Position numbers and translations under genes: made by a program. From Clostridiaceae bacterium AF10-41 (GTDB lineage Bacteria; Bacillota; Clostridia; Clostridiales; Clostridiaceae), in assembly GCA_027686065.1 (NCBI GenBank), contig JAQCTH010000017.1, positions 1-54,982 on the forward strand: a stretch of DNA of 54,982 nt, given 5' to 3'. The notes under the pieces are model-generated. The model saw only the letters and a program-made list of their open reading frames with translations, was not told where the DNA came from and searched no databases. This document shows positions 24,838-33,335 of the stretch, in pieces; positions within the stretch are counted from its first letter, which is position 1, and each line of letters opens with the position of its first letter.

Positions 24838-25950
24838 ATGGATTTTAAAGATTTAAAAATAAATAGTAAACTAATTGATTCATTAAAAAATAATGGTATT
24901 ATAACACCTACTAAAGTTCAAATGAGTGTTATTCCTGAAATAATTAACAAAAAAGATGTTATAGGAAAATCAAATACTGGAACCGGAAAAACTCTAGCAT
25001 TTCTATTACCTATACTTCAAGGAATAGATAATACTTCTAAAAGCACTGAGGTTCTAATTTTATCTCCAACTAGAGAATTAGCAATCCAAATAACTGAAGA
25101 AGCTAATAAACTTAATATAAATGATATTGGAATATTGGCTGCTTATGGAGGTAAAGATGTTGGTTCACAATTGAAAAAATTAAATAAGGTCATCAATATT
25201 ATTATCGCTACTCCTGGAAGGCTAATAGATCACCTAGAAAGAGAAAGTATAAGTTTAAATAAACTTAACACGGTTGTTATAGATGAAGCTGATCAAATGC
25301 TTTTAATGGGCTTTAGAAATGAAATTGAGAAAATAATGTCTTATGCTCCTAAAAAAATTCAAACGCTTTGCTTTTCTGCAACTATAGATTCTAAAGTAAA
25401 GAAACTAGCTTATAGATATATGAATAATCCAACTATTATTGATATTACAGAAAATGAGCAATCTGAAATTCCTAATATTAATCAAGAAGTGGTTAAAACT
25501 ACGGATAGATGGAAGGTAGATGCTTTAGTGAAAATTTTAGAAGAAGATAATCCATTTATGTCTATTATCTTTTGCAGAACAAAAAGAAGAGCTGATGAAT
25601 TAGAAGTAAAACTTGCTACTAAAGGTATAAAAGCTGCTAAAATACATAGTGATATTCCTCAAAATAAAAGAGAAAAGATAATGAAATCTTTTAGAGATTG
25701 TGAGATTCAATATTTAATTGCAACTGATGTTGCCTCAAGAGGAATAGATGTTACCGGAGTTACTCACATATATAATTATGATGCACCAGAAAGTGTTGAA
25801 AGCTATATTCATAGAATAGGAAGAACAGCTCGTGCTGGAGATAGTGGTTATACCTGTCTTATTACAGATCCTAAAAATTATAATATTTTAGAAGAAATAG
25901 AAAACTATTTAAAATATACAATTCCTGAACGTGAAGTTAATTTTAAATAA
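24838..25950 (+). CDS. DEAD-box ATP-dependent RNA helicase, minimal
   Basis: A 370-residue helicase of RNA. The core motifs are all present: SNTGTGKT (I), PTRELA (Ia), TPGR (Ib), DEAD in VIDEADQM (II), SAT in CFSATI (III), RGID (V) and HRIGRTARAG (VI), with the Q motif at the start (KVQMSVIP). There is only a two-lobe core with hardly any C-terminal extension, so it lacks an added RNA-binding domain such as DbpA has. Cytoplasmic, likely role in ribosome assembly or RNA decay, as known for CshA/CshB. Start ATG 24838 has AGGAAAGGA before it. Its leader carries a hairpin. Confidence 0.93.
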   Translation: MDFKDLKINSKLIDSLKNNGIITPTKVQMSVIPEIINKKDVIGKSNTGTGKTLAFLLPILQGIDNTSKSTEVLILSPTRELAIQITEEANKLNINDIGILAAYGGKDVGSQLKKLNKVINIIIATPGRLIDHLERESISLNKLNTVVIDEADQMLLMGFRNEIEKIMSYAPKKIQTLCFSATIDSKVKKLAYRYMNNPTIIDITENEQSEIPNINQEVVKTTDRWKVDALVKILEEDNPFMSIIFCRTKRRADELEVKLATKGIKAAKIHSDIPQNKREKIMKSFRDCEIQYLIATDVASRGIDVTGVTHIYNYDAPESVESYIHRIGRTARAGDSGYTCLITDPKNYNILEEIENYLKYTIPEREVNFK

Positions 25951-25976
25951 AAAAAGCTGCAATTGCAGCTTTTTTT
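25951..25976 (+). terminator. Intrinsic terminator of the DEAD-box gene
   Basis: AAAAAGCTGCAA / TTGCAGCTTTTT forms a perfect palindrome directly after the stop codon, with a T run. Confidence 0.9.
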
Positions 25977-26004
25977 ACGTGTAATTGTAATTTATAATGA
26001 TCTT

Positions 26005-28266
26005 CTACTTTAATTTCCAGATTTCATTATTGTATTGTTCAATAGTTCTATCTGAAGAGAAGAATCCGGCTTTACTAATATTAACTAAAACTTTTTTATT
26101 CCAAGTTTCTCTATCTTCATAAGCTTTAAATACCATTTCTTTCGTTTTGATGTAATCTTCAAGATCTAGTAATGTCATGAACCAATCCTTATTGATTAAT
26201 TCTTTATGAAGTCTTGTTAAGTTTTCTTCATCTCCAACTGCTATCATTTCATCGCTTACTATAAAGTCAACTAATTCCTTTATTGCAGGCTTTTCATAAT
26301 ATTTCTTAGAAACGTAATCTGCTTTCTTATAATGCTCTATAACAGTTTCACTACTTTCTCCAAAGATATAGATATTCTCATCACCAACTAATTCATGTAT
26401 TTCAACATTAGCTCCATCTTCTGTACCTAAAGTTAATGCCCCGTTTAACATAAACTTCATATTACCTGTTCCAGAAGCTTCTTTAGATGCTAGTGAAATT
26501 TGCTCTGAAACATCGCAAGCTGGAATTAATTTAGATGCTTTTGTTACATTGTAGTTTTCTATCATAACAATTTTTAAATACTTACTAACTTCAGAATCAT
26601 TATTTATAATTTCTTGCAGACATAAAATAGTATGAATTATATCTTGCGCTATTACATAAGCTGGTGCTGCCTTAGCTCCAAATATCATTGTTATTGGAGT
26701 TGTTGGTATATTTCCATTTTTAATATCTAAATACTTATTAATAATATAAAGTACATTCATTTGCTGTCTCTTATATTCATGAAGTCTCTTTATTTGAATA
26801 TCAAATATAGAATTTTCACCTATTTCAACATCTTGAGTTTCTTTTAAATAATTTTTAAGAGCAATTTTGTTATTCTTTTTAATTTCTCCAAGCTTATTTA
26901 AAACCGTTTTATCATCTATATATTTTATTAAATTTTCTAATTTAGTAGCATCATTTTTAAAGTTTTCTCCAATTAATTCACTTATAAACTTAGTAAGTTC
27001 ATTATTGCAGTGAATTAACCATCTTCTAAATGTTATCCCATTTGTTTTATTATTAAACTTTTCTGGATAAATATCATAAAATGGTTTTAACTCTTCTTCT
27101 TTTAATATATCAGTATGAAGTGCAGCAACTCCGTTTACACTAAATCCATAATGAATATCCATATGTGCCATATGAACTCTGTTATCCATATCTATTATGC
27201 CTACTTTTTCATCGTCATATTTAGCTTTTACTTTATTATCTAGCTCTCTTATAATTGGCATTAATTGTGGAACAACTTTATCTAAATATTCTATTGGCCA
27301 CTTTTCTAATGCTTCTGCTAATATTGTATGATTTGTATATGCACAAGTTTTTGTAACTATTTCAATGGCCTCATCCATCCCTATTCCTCTTTCACCTAAA
27401 AGACGAATTAATTCAGGAATAACCATTGATGGATGTGTATCATTTATTTGAATAACTACATGATCATATAATTTATGCACATCATATCCATTTTCTTCTG
27501 CTTCTAATAAAATTAATTGAGCTGCGTTACTTACCATAAAATATTGTTGATATATTCTCAATAAATGTCCAGCTTTATCACTATCATCTGGATATAAGAA
27601 TAAAGTTAAGTTTTTCTTTATTTCTTCCTTATCAAAATTTATACCATTTTTTACCAACGTTTCATCTATTGTATCTATATCAAATAAACGAAGTTTATTG
27701 CAAGCTTTATTATATCCTGTAACATCTATATCATAAAGACTTGATGTAACTTTAAATCCACCAAATAAAATATCAAATTTTATATCACTTTTATTTAACC
27801 AGCTTTCACTAGTTATCCATGGATTTTTTACTGCCTTTTGTTTATTATTTTCAAATACTTGCTGGAATAATCCGAAATGATAGTTTAAACCTACCCCGTC
27901 CCCATTTAATCCTAAAGTTGCAATTGAATCTAAGAAACATGCAGCTAATCTTCCAAGTCCACCATTACCTAATGAAGGCTCTAACTCTATTTCTTCTATT
28001 TCAGTTAATTCCTTACCATTATCAGATAATACTTCTTTAACTTCTTCATAAAGTCCTAAGTTAATTAGATTATTTGATAATAACTTTCCAATTAAAAATT
28101 CAGCTGAAATATAATAAAGCTTTTTATCACCCTTATTAGTTCCCTTTTTATTAATTGTTCCTTTTGTTAATTCTAATAAAGCTAAATAGATTTCTTCGTT
28201 GTTTGCTTCTTTTATTGTCTTGTCAAATCTCTTTTCTAGAATTTTTGTTAAGTTTTCTTGTACCAT
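26005..28266 (-). CDS. glgP: Glycogen/starch phosphorylase
   Basis: Releases glucose 1-phosphate from alpha-1,4-glucan ends; cytoplasmic, PLP-dependent, GT35 family. [28 protein letters not shown]-like [13 protein letters not shown] and the PLP-Lys region [20 protein letters not shown] are all intact. The length of 753 residues is normal for the shorter clostridial type. Start ATG 28266 has GGGTGGGA upstream. No other glycogen gene lies in the window, so it stands alone here; whether it acts on glycogen or maltodextrin cannot be told. Confidence 0.95.
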   Translation of the reverse strand: MVQENLTKILEKRFDKTIKEANNEEIYLALLELTKGTINKKGTNKGDKKLYYISAEFLIGKLLSNNLINLGLYEEVKEVLSDNGKELTEIEEIELEPSLGNGGLGRLAACFLDSIATLGLNGDGVGLNYHFGLFQQVFENNKQKAVKNPWITSESWLNKSDIKFDILFGGFKVTSSLYDIDVTGYNKACNKLRLFDIDTIDETLVKNGINFDKEEIKKNLTLFLYPDDSDKAGHLLRIYQQYFMVSNAAQLILLEAEENGYDVHKLYDHVVIQINDTHPSMVIPELIRLLGERGIGMDEAIEIVTKTCAYTNHTILAEALEKWPIEYLDKVVPQLMPIIRELDNKVKAKYDDEKVGIIDMDNRVHMAHMDIHYGFSVNGVAALHTDILKEEELKPFYDIYPEKFNNKTNGITFRRWLIHCNNELTKFISELIGENFKNDATKLENLIKYIDDKTVLNKLGEIKKNNKIALKNYLKETQDVEIGENSIFDIQIKRLHEYKRQQMNVLYIINKYLDIKNGNIPTTPITMIFGAKAAPAYVIAQDIIHTILCLQEIINNDSEVSKYLKIVMIENYNVTKASKLIPACDVSEQISLASKEASGTGNMKFMLNGALTLGTEDGANVEIHELVGDENIYIFGESSETVIEHYKKADYVSKKYYEKPAIKELVDFIVSDEMIAVGDEENLTRLHKELINKDWFMTLLDLEDYIKTKEMVFKAYEDRETWNKKVLVNISKAGFFSSDRTIEQYNNEIWKLK

Positions 28267-28449
28267 TGTTCTATCCCACCCTTAAATAATTAATTTAATT
28301 TTTAATAATACTATTTATATTCTTTTAGATTTAATAGGTTCTTTAAACCCTTTACACTTATTATAATATCAACTTTAGATATATCATTTTGCAATTTTTT
28401 TATTTTATTTGTATATTGTTTATACAAATTTATATTTTTATAAAAAAAA

Positions 28450-28471
28450 GAAAGTCACTAAGACTTCCATT
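28450..28471 (-). terminator. Terminator of the nitroreductase gene
   Basis: On the minus strand GGAAGTC-TTAGT-GACTTTC with one G-U pair, followed by a run of eight T. It overlaps the area just past the stop codon at 28472. Confidence 0.8.
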
Positions 28472-29284
28472 TTATTTATTTCTTATCCAAGATATAACAT
28501 ATTTATACTTACTTTCTATATTAGGATTTATAACTTTAAACTCTCCTGAAATTCCTTTTTCATTCATATATAAGTTAAGATGACAAAGTGCTATTCCTAT
28601 ATCTATTTTATTCATATCTATTTTCCCACTATTATATATATGAAGATCTTCCTTTACTTTAACTATTCTCCAAGGTTGCTTATTCATTGCTGATGGTGCT
28701 AACCTAACCATTTCTAATGCTTCTGAATACTCCCCTTCTAACTCACTTGAAAGTGGATTATTAAAATCTTCATTAAAAAATATTTCAGAATATTTTTTTC
28801 TTTTATTCCTATGATCAGCCATAAGCGATGCTAATAATGATTTTTTTCCCCCTTCGTATCCAACTGGAGATACTATTGGTAGTATTTCATTTTCTTTAAG
28901 ATTAATAGCTTTTGCATACTCCCCTTTGCTGAAAGTTCCTCCAAGCCATACCGTACCAAGCCCTAAAGAAGTACAATATAATATTACCTTCTCTAAAGTG
29001 TACCCTAACGCCTCTAATGCAAATTCTTCCTTTTCACAAGCTGATACTAAATAATAATTAGCTCCTTTTATAACTCCATAAGTTCCAAGCTTAATTACAT
29101 CTTTATACGTATCTTTCTTAATTAAATGTATTCTTACCTTTACTTTAAAAGGATTATCTACTTTGCTTATATAATTTTCTATTTCTTCTATTAGATTTTC
29201 AGGTAACTCTTTATCTTCATAATTTCTAACTGAATATCTATCTTTTATTATTTCTGTTAATGGCTTATTAAATATTAGACTCAT
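28472..29284 (-). CDS. Nitroreductase-like flavoprotein (TM-nitroreductase type)
   Basis: A 270-residue protein of the nitroreductase superfamily, likely FMN-bound. RYSVRNYEDKELP at residues about 17-29 is the standard N-terminal FMN phosphate motif; LGLGTVWLGGTFSKGEYAK and the late LAPSAMNKQPWRIVK are characteristic. The length is larger than a single-domain nitroreductase (about 200) and fits the putative TM nitroreductase group, in which the dimer-like fold is formed from one chain. Start ATG 29284 has AGGAG 9 bases upstream. It is monocistronic and divergent from the BBE-like gene. Physiological substrate unknown. Confidence 0.85.
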   Translation of the reverse strand: MSLIFNKPLTEIIKDRYSVRNYEDKELPENLIEEIENYISKVDNPFKVKVRIHLIKKDTYKDVIKLGTYGVIKGANYYLVSACEKEEFALEALGYTLEKVILYCTSLGLGTVWLGGTFSKGEYAKAINLKENEILPIVSPVGYEGGKKSLLASLMADHRNKRKKYSEIFFNEDFNNPLSSELEGEYSEALEMVRLAPSAMNKQPWRIVKVKEDLHIYNSGKIDMNKIDIGIALCHLNLYMNEKGISGEFKVINPNIESKYKYVISWIRNK

Positions 29285-29448
29285 ACTAACATTACTCCTA
29301 AACTTTAATTAATATTTTATAATTTTTTAATTGTTTAAAATATTATTATAACATTTTCCCTACACTTCTTCTATATATAGTAACATTAAAATTTATTTTA
29401 CATAAATTATAGTAAGTAGTATAAATAATTATTTTGAAGGTGGTTTAA

Positions 29449-30771
29449 TTGAGTAAAATAATTACTCCAAATAATCCTTTATATAATGAAGCCAGGCAAA
29501 TATGGAATCGTTCAATTCAAAAATATCCCAATTTAATCTTTTATTGTAATGATTTTGATGATGTAAGCAAAGCTGTTTGTTTAGCTAGAAAATGTAATCT
29601 TAATATTAGAATACGTTCTGGTGGCCATAATTATGAAGGATATTCTATAGCTAACAATTCTCTTATAATAGATATAAGTAAATTAAATAAAATGGATATA
29701 AGCTATAAGGATAATACAGTAACTGTAGAAGGTGGCGTTAATAATGGTCAGCTTTATAACTTTATAGGCTCTAAGGGGTATCCATTTCCAGGTGGAGCCT
29801 GTCCTACTGTAGGCCTTAGTGGATATACTCTTGGAGGTGGTTGGGGATATTCATGTAGATATTTAGGACTTGGCTGTGATAGCTTATTAGAGCTTAAATT
29901 AATTAACTATAAAGGTAATCTAATAACTGCAAATAAAAATATAAACAGTAGTTTATTTTGGGCTTGTAGAGGAGCTGGCGGTGGTAACTTTGGAGTAATA
30001 GTCTCCATGAAATATAAATTACCTAAACCAGTTAATAAGGTAACATTATTTGAAATCTATTATTCCAATGTATCCAAGTCTGAGCAAATAAAATATCTTA
30101 ACACTTGGCAATATTGGATCACTAATTTAGATGATAGACTAACTATGAACTCTGGTCTTTATAATACACTTTCTGATGGATTGTATATTTATGGGCGCGG
30201 AATATTTTATGGTCCTCCAGAGGATCTTAATAAACTACTAGATCCATTCAAATCCTTTGGTAACCCTATTATTAATTATGAATATATTCCTTTTTTAGAT
30301 GCCATAAATAAAATAGGGTCAACTTATCCGCCTTATGAACTATTTAAATCTTCTGGAAGGTTTGTAAATAGGTACTTTTCTAATAATGAATTAAATAACC
30401 TAGCTAATATCATTAATGAAGATAGACCTTCTGGTTCTATACTGACATCAATAAATTTATATGCCCTTGGAGGAAAAGTAAGTAAAATAAATAAAGAGTC
30501 TACTGCATTTCATTATAGAGATAGCAGATATATTCTATCATTACAATCTATTTGGGAAGATAATATTTTCAAACCGGAAAATGTAAAATGGATGTCTAAA
30601 AATTTTGAGTATATCTATAATATAACTAATGGTTCTTATATTAATTTTCCTTTTTATCCTTTAAAAAATTATCTTTCTGATTATTATGGTAAAAACTCAT
30701 CTTATCTTAAGGTTGTAAAAGAATTATATGATCCTTTAAATATATTTAACTTTCAACAAAGTATAAAATAG
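29449..30771 (+). CDS. FAD-linked oxidase, berberine-bridge-enzyme type, bicovalent FAD
   Basis: A 440-residue flavoprotein of the PCMH/BBE group. The FAD-binding domain has His60 in IRSGGHNYEGYS and Cys118 in GGACPTVGLSGYTLGGGWG, the two residues that attach FAD covalently in BBE-type enzymes. The C-terminal BBE segment YYGKNSSYLKVVKELYDP ends with NIFNFQQSIK, as usual. These enzymes use O2 in aerobes; a role in an anaerobe is unclear. The start is TTG 29449 with GAAGGTGG before it. No signal peptide. Its likely substrates are sugars, alkaloids or secondary metabolites in other members; not decided here. Confidence 0.88.
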   Translation: MSKIITPNNPLYNEARQIWNRSIQKYPNLIFYCNDFDDVSKAVCLARKCNLNIRIRSGGHNYEGYSIANNSLIIDISKLNKMDISYKDNTVTVEGGVNNGQLYNFIGSKGYPFPGGACPTVGLSGYTLGGGWGYSCRYLGLGCDSLLELKLINYKGNLITANKNINSSLFWACRGAGGGNFGVIVSMKYKLPKPVNKVTLFEIYYSNVSKSEQIKYLNTWQYWITNLDDRLTMNSGLYNTLSDGLYIYGRGIFYGPPEDLNKLLDPFKSFGNPIINYEYIPFLDAINKIGSTYPPYELFKSSGRFVNRYFSNNELNNLANIINEDRPSGSILTSINLYALGGKVSKINKESTAFHYRDSRYILSLQSIWEDNIFKPENVKWMSKNFEYIYNITNGSYINFPFYPLKNYLSDYYGKNSSYLKVVKELYDPLNIFNFQQSIK

Positions 30772-30777
30772 AAAAAA

Positions 30778-30823
30778 GACTATATCATAATTAATTCTAA
30801 TAATTAATATGATATAGTCATAC
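30778..30823 (+). terminator. Terminator between BBE-like gene and regulator gene
   Basis: GACTATATCATAATTAAT (30778-30795) pairs with ATTAATATGATATAGTC with one bulge. A T-rich tail follows on the plus strand and the run GAAAAAA lies before it, so it can work both ways between these convergent genes. Confidence 0.75.
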
Positions 30824-30841
30824 TTATTTTTATATTATTTC

Positions 30842-31555
30842 TTAAATAATAGCTTCCTCTAGAAGACTCAAATTATTTATTATTATTTTTTTATTTCCAA
30901 CTATACTTATACATCCTTCATTTTCTAATAAAGTGAGTTTTCTGCTTAATGTCTCTCTGGCAATTCCACAATAGTTTGCCATTTCTTCTCTATTTAATGG
31001 TAAAGTTATTTCCACCTTCTTATTCACTTCTTGTCCATACTTTTCCGCAAATTCTAATAACATACAGCTTATTCTTAATTCAGGATTATTATTAGATAAA
31101 TTACTAGTTAAATTTTCTACTTCAATTAACCTCTTATTTAATTCTGAAAGAAATTTTAAAGCTATTGATGGGCTTTTAAATAATATTTCTTTTAAATCTT
31201 CTCTTGAAATTGTACATAAGCTTGTATTTTTAACTGCTGTTGCAGATACATTACTTGGATGTGGATCTCCTAATATATTATTTTCTCCTAGAAAATCTCC
31301 AACAGTTAATATATTTATAATTTGTTCTTTACCTGCAGCTGTATTTTTAGTTATCTTTATCATTCCATCACTTATAATAAAAAGTTTTGAAACCTCATCT
31401 CCTTCCAAGAATAAAGTTTCTCCTTTTTTTAAATCCATATGCTTTCTAGTATTTATTATTCTCTCCAATTCCTCTGCCGATAAAGATTCAAATATTGGAA
31501 CTTCATGTGCATATAATCTACTTGCACATTTTTCACAACAGAAATCACATTTCAA
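30842..31555 (-). CDS. Crp/Fnr-family regulator with N-terminal cysteines
   Basis: A 237-residue regulator. The cyclic-nucleotide-type effector domain occupies about residues 20-145 (LKKGETLFLEGDEVSKLFIISDG) and the winged HTH follows (NREEMANYCGIARETLSRKLTLLE). Four cysteines at residues 3, 6, 7 and 10 (CDFCCEKC) precede it, an arrangement suggesting an Fe-S or redox-sensing role, as in Fnr-like proteins. Start TTG 31555 with TAAGGAGG upstream. It is last of a series with hemerythrin-domain, Ric and Hcp genes and is probably their nitrosative-stress regulator (HcpR-like); that is inference from context. Confidence 0.85.
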   Translation of the reverse strand: MKCDFCCEKCASRLYAHEVPIFESLSAEELERIINTRKHMDLKKGETLFLEGDEVSKLFIISDGMIKITKNTAAGKEQIINILTVGDFLGENNILGDPHPSNVSATAVKNTSLCTISREDLKEILFKSPSIALKFLSELNKRLIEVENLTSNLSNNNPELRISCMLLEFAEKYGQEVNKKVEITLPLNREEMANYCGIARETLSRKLTLLENEGCISIVGNKKIIINNLSLLEEAII

Positions 31556-31562
31556 AGTAAAA

Positions 31563-31640
31563 CCTCCTTAGTAAATAGTAACTTATACTTATTATACTAC
31601 AAATTTGTATAATAAATAGTTTATATCTTTGCTAAGGAGG
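31563..31640 (-). promoter_or_regulatory. RBS-sequestering inverted repeat and promoter of the Crp/Fnr gene
   Basis: CTAAGGAGG (31563-31571, minus sense) is the ribosome site of the regulator. Its perfect complement CCTCCTTAG lies at 31632-31640, just after the hemerythrin-domain gene, so readthrough RNA could hide the ribosome site. Between them are TATAAT (minus, 31596-31591) and a perfect TACAAATTTGTA palindrome (31598-31609) overlapping the promoter spacer. Transcripts starting near 31584 would lack the masking arm. Confidence 0.5.
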
Positions 31641-31646
31641 TAAATA

Positions 31647-32453
31647 TTATTTTGAATTCTCTGGAGTAAATGTACAATATCCTACCATATCACACTTTTC
31701 TTTCATTTCTTGCCACTTTGCTTCATCTGTGATAGTTTCTAAAGATGTTGGATATAATATATAATTTTCCTTAAATATATGATCTCTTAACTCATAACAA
31801 ATAGCATTTGAAATATCCTTTAATTGCTTTTTATATTCTTCAAATTCCATATTTCCTACAGACCTTCCTAAATCTCTTAATGCTCTTTTCTTATTTCTTA
31901 ATTCTTCATGCTCCATTCTCATTATTCTAGTTGGACCTGTAACACCTAATTCTTCTACTTCTTTAAATAATACTTCTTCTTCTCTTTTATGATGTGGTTC
32001 TGCATTTAATAAATTTAAAGCTAATTCTGGAATTTTATTAAATTCTGCTCTCTCTACATCATATTTATCCATAGATAAAATTACTTTTGTAGTTTCTTCT
32101 ATTTCATCTAAGAATTTTAATAAGCATTCATGTTCTTCAACCATTGTGTATAAAACATGGCCTGTTGATATATTGCTCTTTAATTTTTCAAGTTCATCCT
32201 TTAAAACCAACATATGAATTTCACACAAATGTCTTAATTCACTTGCATTCATTCCATCATCTATTAAACTTTGTTCTGCCATAGATAATTCTAAAGGACT
32301 TATTGACTTAACAAGCTTTAACCCTTTTTCCTTTAATTCTTCTGTTAAACCTTGTTCATTTAATTTTGATAAAAATACAGTTAATTCTTTTATTCTATCT
32401 TCATTAACAGCTCTATTTACACCATTATCTAAAATAAATCTTTTCTTTTCCAT
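31647..32453 (-). CDS. DUF438/hemerythrin HHE-domain protein
   Basis: A 268-residue protein. The N-terminal half is a DUF438-like region (residues about 12-85, ending with an SLIDDGMNASELRHLCEIH stretch) and the C-terminal half is a hemerythrin-like four-helix bundle with His/Glu ligands in EEHECLLKFLDE, EPHHKREEEVLF, RMEHEELR and LRDHIFKENYILYP. Such domains bind a di-iron centre and sense or handle O2, NO or iron. Start ATG 32453 is chosen for GAGGTG 6 bases upstream; the ORF extends 34 codons further into the ric gene without a ribosome site. It lies 34 bases after ric, in the same operon direction. Confidence 0.85.
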   Translation of the reverse strand: MEKKRFILDNGVNRAVNEDRIKELTVFLSKLNEQGLTEELKEKGLKLVKSISPLELSMAEQSLIDDGMNASELRHLCEIHMLVLKDELEKLKSNISTGHVLYTMVEEHECLLKFLDEIEETTKVILSMDKYDVERAEFNKIPELALNLLNAEPHHKREEEVLFKEVEELGVTGPTRIMRMEHEELRNKKRALRDLGRSVGNMEFEEYKKQLKDISNAICYELRDHIFKENYILYPTSLETITDEAKWQEMKEKCDMVGYCTFTPENSK

Positions 32454-32487
32454 ATTATTCACCTCTATACTTTTCTCAAACTTTCTA

Positions 32488-33186
32488 TTAATATCTTTTA
32501 AATAAAATATTATTTTCTTTATGAATATGAACAAATAAATCTTTTTCAAGGTCATGCATTTTCATATATAATAATTTAAAACTTGTACATGCCCATTCTG
32601 GGGAATTATAGTCATCTGTAATTTCTGCTAATTCCTTTAGTATGTCCCCTGCAGCTTCATGTTCTGATATAAAGCTTTCTATTTCCTTCTTTAACTTTTC
32701 TTTTTCTTCTTTATCTTCAATATTTTCAAATTTAATCATTTTTGGAAATAGTATTTTTTCCTCTTTTATTAAATGTTCTTCTAATTCATTCTTTAATGAA
32801 CCAAAAAGCTTATGAACTTTAGTTAAAACCTCTGGTAAATGCTCATAATGTACTTTGAAAACCTTTAATAATAGTGGATCTATATCTCTTAATAATTCAA
32901 GTGTCTTTGCATGATGAGTGTTAACTATGTGATTAATTAATTCATTTGAAGATTTTTCATTCCAATTTACATATGAAGAATCCTCGAATATAAATTCTTC
33001 AAGCTTTTTATTTATATCTTTAATAAATGTATCTACATCAATGTTTTTTTCTTTCAATGCTAGTTCTAAATTTTGATTTCCTCCACAACAATAATCTAAT
33101 TGCATATCATTAAATATTTCTACTATTGCTGGGTAAATAATAACACATTCCCCTAAAGTTAATTTATTATTTATTTTATTTTTCAT
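32488..33186 (-). CDS. ric: Iron-sulfur cluster repair di-iron protein Ric (ScdA/YtfE family)
   Basis: A 232-residue cytoplasmic protein that restores Fe-S clusters damaged by NO or peroxide. The N-terminal ScdA-type segment has LDYCCGGNQNLELAL, and the HHE di-iron ligands appear in IVNTHHAKTLELL, HYEHLPEV, ELEEHLIKEEKILFP, ISEHEAAG and DLFVHIHKENNILF. The start is ATG 33186 with TGGAGGA just before it; a further ATG at 33204 lies upstream of that site and is rejected. An Fnr-like palindrome is found about 70 bases upstream. The hcp gene lies 150 bases upstream in the same direction. Confidence 0.92.
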   Translation of the reverse strand: MKNKINNKLTLGECVIIYPAIVEIFNDMQLDYCCGGNQNLELALKEKNIDVDTFIKDINKKLEEFIFEDSSYVNWNEKSSNELINHIVNTHHAKTLELLRDIDPLLLKVFKVHYEHLPEVLTKVHKLFGSLKNELEEHLIKEEKILFPKMIKFENIEDKEEKEKLKKEIESFISEHEAAGDILKELAEITDDYNSPEWACTSFKLLYMKMHDLEKDLFVHIHKENNILFKRY

Positions 33187-33254
33187 ATTAATTCCTCCAA
33201 ACATTTCATATCTTATCTATGAGTAAATTATATAAAAAACAAAAAAATAAAAAT

Positions 33255-33268
33255 GTGATTTAAATCAA
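33255..33268 (-). promoter_or_regulatory. Fnr-type palindrome upstream of ric
   Basis: On the minus strand, TTGATTTAAATCAC matches the Fnr box TTGAT-N4-ATCAA with one change at the last base, and its centre TGATTTAAATCA is a perfect palindrome. It lies 69-82 bases before ATG 33186. A Crp/Fnr regulator is encoded three genes away. Confidence 0.55.
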
Positions 33269-33293
33269 ATTTAAAATATTTTAGTTATTTATT

Positions 33294-33318
33294 AAGGAGC
33301 TGTTAAAATCAGCTCCTT
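33294..33318 (-). terminator. Terminator of hcp
   Basis: AAGGAGCTG (33294-33302) pairs with CAGCTCCTT (33310-33318). It follows hcp at a short distance. The T run on the minus side is weak, so it may be partial and allow readthrough into ric. Confidence 0.6.
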
Positions 33319-33335
33319 TCATTTCAAAAGTTATA

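Noticed and set aside
31647..32555. Start of the hemerythrin-domain gene at 32555
   Set aside because: The 34 extra codons overlap ric, read as hydrophobic/basic junk and lack a ribosome site; ATG 32453 has GAGGTG.
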